Position numbers and translations under genes: made by a program
Part shown: in pieces, positions 1 through 7,951 of the stretch
How the letters are laid out: each line of letters opens with the position of its first letter
Position numbering within the stretch: position 1 is the first letter of the stretch
The notes under the pieces: model-generated
What the model saw: only the letters and a program-made list of their open reading frames with translations
Told to the model about the DNA's origin: nothing
The model's database searches: none
Assembly (NCBI GenBank): GCA_029262235.1
Contig: JAJCZU010000003.1
Location: 124,001-188,000 of the forward strand
Direction of reading: 5' to 3'
Length of the DNA: 64,000 nt
Source of the DNA: Candidatus Eiseniibacteriota bacterium
GTDB lineage: Bacteria; Orphanbacterota; Orphanbacteria; Orphanbacterales; Orphanbacteraceae

Positions 1-419
1 AAGCGCTTCGCATGGCGCCGGTCGGGCGCGGCAGTCTCTACCTGGGCAAGCTCATCGCAAATGTGATTCTGCTTTCGGTGGTCGAACTCGTCACGCTTCC
101 CCTGTTCGGCATCCTCTTCAACTTCGAAGTGCTGCCGATGCTCCCGGAGTTGCTGACCGTGCAGTTCTTCGGTACGATCGGGTTCGCGGCGGTCGGTACG
201 ATTCTCGCAGCCGTTACTTCGTATACGAAACTTCGCGGCGTTCTGCTGCCGGTCGTTCTGTTTCCGATGATCGTGCCCGTGCTTCTCGCGGCGGTGGAAG
301 CGACCGCGGCCGCGTTTCGAGGCGATCCGATGACGGGAGCCCTGCGGCTTCTGATCGTTTACGACATTGTGTTCGTCACGACCGGCGTTCTGCTGTTCGG
401 TTCGGTCCTGGAGGAATGA
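1..419 (+). CDS. ccmB: Heme exporter protein CcmB, 3' part (5' end outside window)
   Basis: Membrane subunit of the CcmAB(C) heme-handling ABC complex of system I cytochrome c maturation. Only the C-terminal ~139 residues are here; the frame is already open at base 3, so the start lies upstream. Several hydrophobic segments are visible, separated by short loops, including one with TSYTKLRGVLLPVVLFP, which matches the family's conserved region. It ends 2 bases before ccmC, and ccmD follows, so the ccmB-C-D order supports the call more than the fragment alone. The ATPase ccmA is presumably just outside the window. Confidence 0.88.
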   Translation, partial: ALRMAPVGRGSLYLGKLIANVILLSVVELVTLPLFGILFNFEVLPMLPELLTVQFFGTIGFAAVGTILAAVTSYTKLRGVLLPVVLFPMIVPVLLAAVEATAAAFRGDPMTGALRLLIVYDIVFVTTGVLLFGSVLEE

Positions 420-420
420 T

Positions 421-1128
421 GTGAGCAGCGAAAAACAAAACACGCGCGCCGTCGCCGATACCGTATGGCTTCTGCTTCTCGGCACGGCCATGGCCGTGAA
501 CATCTGGCTGATTTTCGGTTTCGCGCCGCTCGAACGGACGATGGGCCTCATGCAGAAGGTCTTCTATTTTCATGTCCCCGCGGCGTGGGTTTCGTTCCTG
601 GCTTTCTTCGTAACCTTCTGCGGTTCCATTACTTATCTGATCACGAAGCGCGAAGGCGCCGATCGTCTCGCCGCCGCGTCCGCCGGCCTCGGCACGGTAT
701 TCTGCACGATGGTACTGATTACCGGGCCTCTCTGGGCGAAGCCGATCTGGGGCATCTGGTGGACGTGGGATGCGCGGCTCACCTCGACGTTCGTGCTCTG
801 GCTGCTCTTTCTTTCGTACCTGATTCTGCGGTCGTACCTGCCCGCCACGGGCACACGCAGGCAGACGCTCTCCGCCGTGATCGGCATCCTGGGATTTCTG
901 AACGTGCCGATCGTTTACATGTCGATTCGATGGTGGCGCACGCAGCATCCGCAGCCCGTCATTGCGGGCGGCGACGATTCGGGGCTCGCCCCCGACATGC
1001 TGGTGACGTTCTTCTTTTCGCTGTTCGTTTTTACGCTTCTCTACTGGGTGCTGCTCCGGCTCCGACTTCGTCAGGATGTCAGTGAGCGGAAGCTGCGCGC
1101 ATTGCAAAGAAGGGAGACTGCCCGATGA
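421..1128 (+). CDS. ccmC: Heme exporter protein CcmC
   Basis: Inner-membrane protein that presents heme to CcmE in system I cytochrome c maturation. About 235 residues, with six hydrophobic segments and the diagnostic tryptophan-rich WGIWWTWDARLTS motif near residue 108; the flanking periplasmic histidines (FYFHVPAAW and RTQHPQP) are also present. I place the start at GTG 421 because GGAGGA lies about 6 bases upstream, only 2 bases after the ccmB stop. Starts further upstream would run into ccmB. It overlaps ccmD by 4 bases (ATGA). Confidence 0.95.
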   Translation: MSSEKQNTRAVADTVWLLLLGTAMAVNIWLIFGFAPLERTMGLMQKVFYFHVPAAWVSFLAFFVTFCGSITYLITKREGADRLAAASAGLGTVFCTMVLITGPLWAKPIWGIWWTWDARLTSTFVLWLLFLSYLILRSYLPATGTRRQTLSAVIGILGFLNVPIVYMSIRWWRTQHPQPVIAGGDDSGLAPDMLVTFFFSLFVFTLLYWVLLRLRLRQDVSERKLRALQRRETAR

Positions 1129-1262
1129 ACGAAGCCAACACCGGTTTCTGGGTCAGCGCATTTTTCGTCGTCTGGGGACTGCTCTGGATGTACCTGGTAG
1201 TGCTTCACAAACGCCAGCGGAGTCTCGAAGCCCGCGTAGCGAAGTGCGAACGCCGCGATTGA
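1125..1262 (+). CDS. ccmD: CcmD-like small membrane protein
   Basis: A 45-residue open frame beginning MNEANTGFWVSAFFVVWG. It has one transmembrane helix followed by a basic, charged C-terminal tail (HKRQRSLEARVAKCERRD). Size, topology and position directly after ccmC are those of CcmD, which stabilises the CcmABC heme-release complex. Its start overlaps the ccmC stop (ATGA), and its TGA overlaps the likely TTG start of nfo. CcmD proteins are poorly conserved, so the call rests on context and topology. Confidence 0.82.
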   Translation: MNEANTGFWVSAFFVVWGLLWMYLVVLHKRQRSLEARVAKCERRD

Positions 1263-2140
1263 TTGCGCCTGACCTGCTGGGCGCTCACATGTCGATTGCC
1301 GGGGGAGTCCCGCGCGCGCTCGAACGCGGCCTCGACGCCGGCTGCCACGCTGTACAGATCTTCACGAAGAACAACAACCGCTGGGACGGGAAGGCGATTT
1401 CCGAAGAGGACGCCCGCTCGTTCCTCACGCTCGCCCGTGATTTCCCGCCGGGCTCTCTCTTCTCCCATTCCAGCTACCTGATCAATCTCGGTGCGCCCCG
1501 TGGAGAGACGCGCACGCGATCCATCCACGCCATGGTGGACGAACTCGAACGCGCCGAACGACTCGCGCTGCTCGGCGTCGTGCTTCATCCGGGAAGCCAC
1601 GTCGGGGCGGGGGTGGCGACGGGCATCAAACGCATCACAGGCGGGCTGAATCGCGCGCTTCGGGCCACGTCCGGTTTCGAGACGCTCGTGCTGCTCGAAA
1701 CAACGGCCGGGCAGGGCTCGAACCTGGGGCACCGGTTCGAAGAGATCGCGCGTATCATCGGCGGCGTGCGCGAGCCTGAGCGGATCGGCGTCTGCGTCGA
1801 CACGTGCCATGTTTTCGCTGCCGGCTATCCGATTCACGAGCGCGACGGCTACGACGAGACCATCGACGCGTTCGATCGCGTGATCGGGCTGGGTCGCCTG
1901 AAGGCCATGCACCTGAACGACTCGAAGATGCCTTTCGCAAGCAGGCGCGACCGCCACGAGCATATCGCGGAGGGAGAGATGGGAATCGATCCGTTCCGGT
2001 TCGTCATGAATGACGAACGTCTCGCGCGGATTCCGATGGTGCTCGAAACGCCCAAGGACGGAAAAACGCGCGGCGTGGCCGACGACCATCAGCAGGACAG
2101 GCGGAACCTGGCGGTGCTAAGGGGGCTCCGTGGGCGGTAG
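1259..2140 (+). CDS. nfo: Endonuclease IV (AP endonuclease)
   Basis: Cuts 5' of abasic sites in DNA using a trinuclear zinc centre; base-excision repair in the cytoplasm. Family motifs are clear: LLGAHMSIAGG at the N terminus, then HPGSHVG, LLETTAGQG, CVDTCHVFAAGY, HLNDSK and HEHIAEG, which supply the His/Asp/Glu zinc ligands. About 293 residues, a usual length. ATG 1289 would cut into the first beta strand, so I prefer TTG 1259, which overlaps the ccmD stop. A DNA repair gene translationally coupled to ccm genes is an unusual neighbour pairing. Confidence 0.93.
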   Translation: MIAPDLLGAHMSIAGGVPRALERGLDAGCHAVQIFTKNNNRWDGKAISEEDARSFLTLARDFPPGSLFSHSSYLINLGAPRGETRTRSIHAMVDELERAERLALLGVVLHPGSHVGAGVATGIKRITGGLNRALRATSGFETLVLLETTAGQGSNLGHRFEEIARIIGGVREPERIGVCVDTCHVFAAGYPIHERDGYDETIDAFDRVIGLGRLKAMHLNDSKMPFASRRDRHEHIAEGEMGIDPFRFVMNDERLARIPMVLETPKDGKTRGVADDHQQDRRNLAVLRGLRGR

Positions 2141-2151
2141 ACGCGGCAGTC

Positions 2152-3708
2152 TCAGTCGAAGTGTTTCACTCGGGGCCAGGCATCGGCGATGGGTGCCTTG
2201 AGACGCCGCGCGATCCAGAGCGTCAGGTTGTTTTCGTACGGCATGCTGTTTCGGCAGGTGAATTCGCCCCCCGCGGTGACTTCCTCGAATGACTGCAAGT
2301 GATCCGATCGCTCGCCTCCGATCATGATGACGACCGCTCCATCACAGCTCCCGGGACCCCAGAGCCAGTAACTGTTGTGCCCGGACATTGCCGGCGGGAT
2401 TCCGAGCGCCGCCCCGAAGTAGTCGATCGCCCCTGCCTGTCCGTAGTTCTGCGCGAACACGCAGGCCCGGTCCTGATCCTCGGCCGGAAGAGCGCGATGG
2501 ACTGCTGCCACGGCATTCGCCAGATCCTCCCAGCCGTGCATGTCGGCGAAGAATTGCGGGAGGCGACCGAGTTCGTGTCGTTCGTCCGTTCCGGGAGCAA
2601 CTCCAGCGGCGGCAGCGTAGGTGACGTAGCGATCGACCGGCAGCAGCGGCTTCGCGAAAGGGGCGAGGAGCATGCCCGACAGGACAAGTACCGTGAGCGC
2701 GGCACCGCGAATCCATTTTCCTCCCGGCCACTGTGTGGTGCGTTCGAGTACCACGGCCCCCGCAGCAAGGAGAGGCGGGTACATCGGCGCAAGATAGTAT
2801 GGCTTTGCTCCGCGAGTCAGGAGAAGGAGCAGTACGGCGAGGAACGTCCATCCGATTGGTCTGAACAGACGAAAACTTCGCGCGAGAATCAGCGCGCCGA
2901 GACCCGCGAGCCAGAGCGGAAGTGCAACGGGGTTCATCATTTTCGTCTGTTCCACAATGTAAGTGAGCGGGTGATAGGCGATGTTTTTGAGCGCGGTGGC
3001 GCGGCGAATGAACTCGAGGGTCGGCCAGTCATGGGCGAATTGCCAGACAATGTGCGGCGCAAACAGAATCGCGGCCGCCCCCGCACCGATCCAGAGTTGC
3101 CGGGCGCGCAGATCCTGCCACCGCCGCGATACGATCAGTGAGACCGCGAGCCCGAAAAGCAGAAACATCATGCTCAGTTTGTTTTGAAGGCCGACGCCGG
3201 CCAGAACACCGACTGCGACCCAGAGGCGCCTCTCGCCGGTTCTCAGGATGTGCACCGTGACGAGAAGAAGGGCGGCCCAGAGCACGAGATCCGCCGCGTT
3301 CATGGAGAAGATCGAAAGCATGCCGAGATACTGAGGAGCCAGTGCAACGGCAGTTCCCGCGACAAGCTGCGCATAGCGCCGGCCGCCGAACTGCCGCGCC
3401 GTGGCGGCTGTCAGCAATACGAGAACCCCGGCAGCCAGCGCCGGAACAAAACGGAGTGCAGGGAGCGACGTCCCGATCGTGTTGCGGATGAGCCGGGCCA
3501 TGAGGGCGACGAGCGGAGGATGGTCGACGAATCCCCAGTCGAGGTGGGAGGCGCACGCCAGATAGTACAGTTCGTCCCGAAAGATGCCGTAGCCGTTCGC
3601 CGTGACAAGGTGAAGCAGGGTGGCAAGTGCAGCCAGGGAAACGGCCGCTTTGTCGCAGCGCGTCACGCCCCGGAACAGGCCGTCGTGCTTCTCCGATTCG
3701 AGTGTCAA
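2152..3708 (-). CDS. Glycosyltransferase family 39-like membrane protein (ArnT/PMT type)
   Basis: A 518-residue polytopic protein with about 10 hydrophobic segments. Early on it has FRDELYYLACASHLDWG then FVDHPPLVALMARL, the first-loop acidic motif of GT-C enzymes that use polyprenyl-phosphate sugars (PMT_2/ArnT type). Probably transfers a sugar from a lipid carrier to an envelope acceptor on the outer face of the inner membrane; donor and acceptor cannot be told. The soluble C-terminal third (from about residue 370) would be periplasmic. Start is TTG with GGAG 6 bases upstream. It is the last gene of the minus-strand group and converges on nfo with an 11-base gap. Confidence 0.85.
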   Translation of the reverse strand: MTLESEKHDGLFRGVTRCDKAAVSLAALATLLHLVTANGYGIFRDELYYLACASHLDWGFVDHPPLVALMARLIRNTIGTSLPALRFVPALAAGVLVLLTAATARQFGGRRYAQLVAGTAVALAPQYLGMLSIFSMNAADLVLWAALLLVTVHILRTGERRLWVAVGVLAGVGLQNKLSMMFLLFGLAVSLIVSRRWQDLRARQLWIGAGAAAILFAPHIVWQFAHDWPTLEFIRRATALKNIAYHPLTYIVEQTKMMNPVALPLWLAGLGALILARSFRLFRPIGWTFLAVLLLLLTRGAKPYYLAPMYPPLLAAGAVVLERTTQWPGGKWIRGAALTVLVLSGMLLAPFAKPLLPVDRYVTYAAAAGVAPGTDERHELGRLPQFFADMHGWEDLANAVAAVHRALPAEDQDRACVFAQNYGQAGAIDYFGAALGIPPAMSGHNSYWLWGPGSCDGAVVIMIGGERSDHLQSFEEVTAGGEFTCRNSMPYENNLTLWIARRLKAPIADAWPRVKHFD

Positions 3709-3722
3709 GCGTGGCTCCGGGG

Positions 3723-4088
3723 TTACTCTTCTTCGAACTTCGTATGTTCCGCCGTGACCGTGGTCGCGATGCCGCCGCGCACGAAGAAGTTCCCTTCCAC
3801 CTGAATCCAGCGCGGGTCGACAGCTTTCACGATGTCGTCGCAGATCCGGTTCGTGACGGCTTCGTGAAACGCGCCCTCGTCACGGTACGCCCAGAGATAG
3901 AGCTTCAGCGATTTCAGTTCTACGCAGAGTTCGTCGGGAACGTATTCGATGCGAATGGTCGCGAAGTCGGGCTGACCGGTCTTCGGACAGAGACACGTGA
4001 ATTCGGGGCAGTCGAACGCGATCGTGTAATGCCGGTCGCGCTTGGGATTCGGGAATGTATCGAGCGCTTTGCTCGCCTTGGTCGACAT
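3723..4088 (-). CDS. queF: NADPH-dependent 7-cyano-7-deazaguanine reductase
   Basis: Reduces preQ0 to preQ1 in queuosine tRNA modification. About 121 residues, the short unimodal type. Visible motifs are [12 protein letters not shown] with the nucleophilic Cys, [20 protein letters not shown] (the substrate and NADPH-binding E(S/L)K(S/A)LK(L/Y)Y region) and [11 protein letters not shown] choose ATG at 4088 because AGGAGG sits about 7 bases upstream; a longer frame to 4115 lacks such a site. No other que genes are in the window, so preQ0 must come from elsewhere in the genome. Confidence 0.93.
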   Translation of the reverse strand: MSTKASKALDTFPNPKRDRHYTIAFDCPEFTCLCPKTGQPDFATIRIEYVPDELCVELKSLKLYLWAYRDEGAFHEAVTNRICDDIVKAVDPRWIQVEGNFFVRGGIATTVTAEHTKFEEE

Positions 4089-4123
4089 GGCAATCCTCCT
4101 GGAAAGCGCAAGCATAGCAAAGA

Positions 4124-4765
4124 CTAGGCGATTCCGTGCTCTTCCTTGTAGGCGAGCCAGTTCTTCTTGATGTGCAGGAACGAACCGAAATCGGGCTGGG
4201 TCAGGAACGGGTTATTGCGGCGCTCTTCGCCGATTGTCGAATGCGGGCGCACGCCGAAATCGTGTCCGGGCCACACCGTGACGTGGTCGGGGAGCTTCAT
4301 GAGGCGCTGGAGGCTCTCGTACTCCTGGCGCGCGGCTTCGTCGGTCGCCGTGCCGCCGACTTTCCCGACGAACAGCGTATCACCGGAAACGAGAGCAGTG
4401 CCGTTCAGCAGAAAGCAGACGGAGTCGGGCGTGTGGCCGGGCGTGTGAATCGTAAGGAGTTCTGTCGACCCGATCCGCGCCGCCTCTCCGTCACGGAGGA
4501 GCCGCGCGCCCTTGAACTGCGACGCCTCGTGAATCCAGACCTGCGCGCCGGTCCACTTCTGCAGGCGTTCGTTGCCGTTCACATGGTCGGGGTCGGAGTG
4601 CGTGTTCGCGATGAAACGCAGGTCGAGGCCGAGCGCCTTCGCGCGCTGCTCGAACTTCTTCGGCACGTACGCGGGGTCGAACGCGACCGCGATGCCGGAG
4701 TCCGTGTCGCCGAGGAGGTATCCGAAGTTGCGGTTTCCGCCGAGCGGAATCTGTTCAAAGATCAT
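4124..4765 (-). CDS. Metallo-beta-lactamase-fold hydrolase, glyoxalase II-like
   Basis: 213-residue single-domain protein resembling hydroxyacylglutathione hydrolase and related thioesterases. The metal motif reads THSDPDH, so the second His of the usual HxHxDH is Asp. The later ligands are present: His in HTPGHTPDS, Asp in SGDTLFVG and His in WPGHDFG. The C terminus ([16 protein letters not shown]) is like that of thioesterase members of the family. It directly abuts the upstream radical SAM gene with no gap, suggesting one transcript. Substrate unknown. Confidence 0.8.
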   Translation of the reverse strand: MIFEQIPLGGNRNFGYLLGDTDSGIAVAFDPAYVPKKFEQRAKALGLDLRFIANTHSDPDHVNGNERLQKWTGAQVWIHEASQFKGARLLRDGEAARIGSTELLTIHTPGHTPDSVCFLLNGTALVSGDTLFVGKVGGTATDEAARQEYESLQRLMKLPDHVTVWPGHDFGVRPHSTIGEERRNNPFLTQPDFGSFLHIKKNWLAYKEEHGIA

Positions 4766-5929
4766 TTACGCAGAAGGTTGCGACGGCTTGTTCGGCGGCG
4801 GATTGTTCAGCACGCGGAGATCGTCGCTGTCACTCTTGCCGTCCGTCTTCGCTTCGCCGTTTCCACCGTTTCCGTTCGCGGGCTGCGGCTTGCCGTTTCC
4901 GCCCTCCGGCTGCTTCTCGCCGCCCGAAGGCAGTTCGAGTTCGAAGTTGCCGAGATGCGCCGCGGTCTTGTTCTTCATGATCCACGAACCGACCTGGCCC
5001 GCGTGGCGTTTCATGTCGGTCCGCGCGGTGCAGACCATCCAGCAGCGAAGCTCGCACGCGCGCACCTCGCCACGGATCTTTTCGGCCTGGTGCGAAGCCC
5101 AGATGTTCTCGAAGCTGTCCTTGCGGACGTTGCCGAGAACGCGTTCCATGATATTGCACGGGTAGATATCTCCGCCCGGATCGACGAAGAAGAAGTCCGA
5201 AGCGGCGTTGCAGACGAACGGACGACCCTCGCCGGCGGCGTACCGAAACACGCCGTGCGCGAAAAAGGCGCGCAGCCAGTTCTTGGGCGTGCTCGTCTTC
5301 AGAAGGTCCTCGACCATCGGGCCGAGGTTCTTCTTCAGGAGATCGATGCCGCTGAAGTTGTTCTGATCGGTCTTGAAGTAGTGCGAAGAGTTCTGTGCGA
5401 CAGCCATGCTGAATTCGACGCCGAGCTCTTTTGTCAGCTTGTAAACGAGCGGAAGCTCTTCGACGTTGTCGTCGACCACCGTGAAGGCGAGGCGCAGGTT
5501 CGTCATGCCGAGCCCCTTGAGGCGCGTCAGCGTGTCCATACACTTGTCGAAGCCTTTGGGAATCCCGCGCACGTGGTTGTGCGTTTCACCCTTGCCGTCG
5601 ATCGAGATTCCGACGCCGACCGTCGGGTCGACCTTCAGCACCTCTTTCATGAGCTTTTCGATCTTGCCCGGCATGAAGCCGTTGCTCGATATGATGATCT
5701 GGGCGTTCGGGGCGCGATCCTTCACGACGGCGACGATTTCCGGAATGTCGTCGCGGAGGAACGGCTCGCCGCCGGATATGTTCACGTAACGGAGCGAAGA
5801 GGGGAGGAACCGGTACTCCTCGGGTGTAAGGTCGTTCTCCGACGGGTTCTGCCAGATGTTGCACATGATGCATCGGGCGTTACAACGATAGGTCGTTGCA
5901 AGAACGACATCGATCGGCTGCGTAGGCAA
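4766..5929 (-). CDS. Radical SAM protein with SPASM-like C-terminal domain
   Basis: 387 residues. The N-terminal cluster motif is CNARCIMC (CxxxCxxC), followed by ISGGEPFLRDD for SAM binding. Around residues 245-310 further cysteines (PFVCNAAS, IYPCNIM, CELRCWMVC) form a SPASM-type auxiliary cluster region. The last ~70 residues are low-complexity, rich in Gly, Asn, Lys and Pro, and probably disordered. Such proteins modify peptides or carry out cofactor or lipid chemistry; none can be assigned here. Start is TTG 5929 with AGGAAAGGA upstream. Probably co-transcribed with the MBL hydrolase, queF and the GT39-like gene. Confidence 0.85.
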   Translation of the reverse strand: MPTQPIDVVLATTYRCNARCIMCNIWQNPSENDLTPEEYRFLPSSLRYVNISGGEPFLRDDIPEIVAVVKDRAPNAQIIISSNGFMPGKIEKLMKEVLKVDPTVGVGISIDGKGETHNHVRGIPKGFDKCMDTLTRLKGLGMTNLRLAFTVVDDNVEELPLVYKLTKELGVEFSMAVAQNSSHYFKTDQNNFSGIDLLKKNLGPMVEDLLKTSTPKNWLRAFFAHGVFRYAAGEGRPFVCNAASDFFFVDPGGDIYPCNIMERVLGNVRKDSFENIWASHQAEKIRGEVRACELRCWMVCTARTDMKRHAGQVGSWIMKNKTAAHLGNFELELPSGGEKQPEGGNGKPQPANGNGGNGEAKTDGKSDSDDLRVLNNPPPNKPSQPSA

Positions 5930-5998
5930 GTGCTGGTCCTTTCCTGGTGAGCGTGAGGCGGATGGGCGGTACTAAGCGAATCTTCCAGCCGGTATGGT

Positions 5999-6102
5999 GC
6001 TTCTTCACCAGCAGCTGGTGCTTCTTCGCCAGATGCTGGTGCTTCTTCCCAGCAGCTGGTGCTTCTTCGCCAGATGCTGGGGCTTCTTCACCAGCAGCTG
6101 GT
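5999..6102. repeat. 21-bp minisatellite, five copies
   Basis: Five tandem units at 5999-6019, 6020-6040, 6041-6060, 6061-6081 and 6082-6102. Units alternate between two variants (centre ACCAGCAG versus GCCAGATG), giving a 42-bp higher-order pattern. The third unit is one base short. On the minus strand the unit reads EEAPAAG/EEAPASG, and the short unit shifts that frame. It fills part of the 366-bp gap between two divergent radical SAM genes; no gene is supported in the rest of that gap. Confidence 0.9.
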
Positions 6103-6295
6103 GCGTGAGCCTCGCCTGTAAGGTTAATGGAATTCGGGCCTTCTGTCAATCGGGCCCGGGGTATCCACGTCCCCTCCGGTTTGACTCATGTCGTTAGAAT
6201 GACTATGATTACAGATCGCTCACCTTGCGCTTCGGGACCCACCCGGCCGCATTCGCTATTATCTCACAATCCTGTTCGGAGTATCGACCACCGGA

Positions 6296-7951
6296 ATGCC
6301 ATCCATGAGGCGACGAACGAATCAATCGCGCGGGCCATCTCGCCGGCAACTGATTGAGAATGAACGACTTTACGGCGATATCCGTCTGCGCGAGGGCGCG
6401 GTTTCCGTCGGGCTGGCGTATCCGAACCGGTACGGCGTCGGCATGGCGAACCTGGGTTACCAGACGATCCTGCACCGGATCCGCTCGATTCCGGGCGTTT
6501 CCGCCGAGCGCGTTTTCCAGGGCGATGACGAAGGGCCGCTGAAGACGTTCGAGACACAGAAGCCGGTCGGCGGCCTCGACGCGCTCCTGTTCTCGGTCTC
6601 GTTCGAGAACGATTACGTGAATCTCGTCCGCATGCTGAACCAGGCGCGGATTCCGCTCGATCGCGAAGAGCGGGACGACCGGCACCCGATGATCGTGGTC
6701 GGCGGGGCGATCACGTTCCTGAATCCGGAGCCGCTCCGTAAGTATGCCGACCTGATGCTGATGGGAGAGGGCGAGGAGATCGTCTGCGAATACATCGATC
6801 GCCTGCAGAGCGACCGCGGGGAGGCGCGCGCGGAACGGGTGCGGCGTGCGGCCACGATCGCGGGGGCTTACGTGCCCGCCCTGCACGGGGCTGCGGGCGA
6901 GGTCGAGCGGCGCAGCTACATGGCGATGAAACACGACCCCGCGCTGACGCGCATTCTGACGCCGTATTCCGAGTTCAGCGACACGCTGCTCATGGAGATT
7001 TCGCGCGGCTGTCCGCGCCGCTGCCGGTTCTGCACGGTGGGATCGGCGTTCCCGAAGTTTCGCATGCTCCCGGCCGACAAAGCTGTGGAGATCGCGGAGC
7101 GTTTTCGTGCGGAAGACGTGGCTGCCGGTCGCCGGCCCGTGAACAAAGTGGGCCTCGTAACGGCGGCGTTCTTCGATCACATCGAATCCGAGCGCATGGC
7201 GGAGATGCTGTTTGCGCGCGGTTTCGAGATCGGCGCGTCTTCGGTTCGCGTCGATCAGCTCACGCTTCCGCTGCTGGAATACCTGCGCAAGTCCGGGCTG
7301 CAGGCGCTTACGATCGCACCCGAAGCGGGAACGGAGCGTCTGCGCAAGATCATCGCGAAAGAGGCCACGGACGAGAAGATCATGGCGGGCGTTTCGAAGG
7401 TCGCCGCCGCGGGTTTCCGGTCGCTCCGCATCTACTATATGGTCGGGCTACCGTTCGAAACGGAGCACGATCGCGCCGGGCTCGTGAACGAAGCGATGCG
7501 CATCCGGTCCCATTTCTATAATCAAATCAGCGGTTCCGGCCGCGTCACCGTTTCGCTTCATCCGTTCGTTCCGAAACCGCGTACGTCGTTTCAGTGGAGC
7601 GCGATGCGAAGGCCGAAGGACATCAAGAAAATCGTTCTCGCTATCAGAAAGCAGCTTCCGGGGATCCGCGTGAAGTGCCCGTCGCACAAAGACGTGTATC
7701 TCGAAGGGATTCTGGCGCGCGGCGGCGAGGACCTCGCGCCGTTCCTCGAAAGCGTGGCCGCCGGATCGAGCTGGCAGGCGGCTGCCCGTGAAACGAACCT
7801 GCCCCTCGAAGAACTGATTTACAGCGATCGCCCCGGCGAGACCGCGTTTCCCTGGGAAATGGAAGGGAAAGATCGCGTGGATCGGGTAAACTGGCGTGAA
7901 TTCCAACGCGCCTCGGATCTGAATACAACGGAGGTCTCGCAAAGTTCATGA
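6296..7951 (+). CDS. Radical SAM protein, B12-binding-type N terminus (TIGR03960-like)
   Basis: 551 residues. An N-terminal region of ~210 residues (PNRYGVGMANLGYQTILHR, VVGGAITFLNPEPL, GEGEEIV) resembles the cobalamin-binding-like domain of YgiQ/TIGR03960 proteins. The radical SAM core has CPRRCRFC near residue 240 and the SIAPEAG-type strand as TIAPEAGTERLRKII. The C-terminal part carries PKPRTSFQW, also found in the next gene. It is thus a shorter paralogue of its downstream neighbour, without the DUF2344 extension, and overlaps it by 4 bases. An alternative ATG lies at 6305. Substrate unknown. Confidence 0.85.
   Translation: MPSMRRRTNQSRGPSRRQLIENERLYGDIRLREGAVSVGLAYPNRYGVGMANLGYQTILHRIRSIPGVSAERVFQGDDEGPLKTFETQKPVGGLDALLFSVSFENDYVNLVRMLNQARIPLDREERDDRHPMIVVGGAITFLNPEPLRKYADLMLMGEGEEIVCEYIDRLQSDRGEARAERVRRAATIAGAYVPALHGAAGEVERRSYMAMKHDPALTRILTPYSEFSDTLLMEISRGCPRRCRFCTVGSAFPKFRMLPADKAVEIAERFRAEDVAAGRRPVNKVGLVTAAFFDHIESERMAEMLFARGFEIGASSVRVDQLTLPLLEYLRKSGLQALTIAPEAGTERLRKIIAKEATDEKIMAGVSKVAAAGFRSLRIYYMVGLPFETEHDRAGLVNEAMRIRSHFYNQISGSGRVTVSLHPFVPKPRTSFQWSAMRRPKDIKKIVLAIRKQLPGIRVKCPSHKDVYLEGILARGGEDLAPFLESVAAGSSWQAAARETNLPLEELIYSDRPGETAFPWEMEGKDRVDRVNWREFQRASDLNTTEVSQSS

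Noticed and set aside
4571..4620. Second metal-ligand His replaced by Asp in the MBL hydrolase (THSDPDH) as evidence of inactivity
   Set aside because: Asp at this position occurs in other MBL-fold hydrolases, and the remaining ligands are intact, so I do not call it broken.
4136..5950. 604-residue plus-strand open frame across MBL and radical SAM genes
   Set aside because: It spans two real minus-strand genes with intact motifs and shows only low-complexity Arg/Glu/Val translation.
5880..6149. Minus-strand 89-residue frame containing EEAPAAG repeats
   Set aside because: It overlaps the start of the radical SAM gene, has no ribosome site, and the repeat loses frame halfway. I report it as a repeat only.
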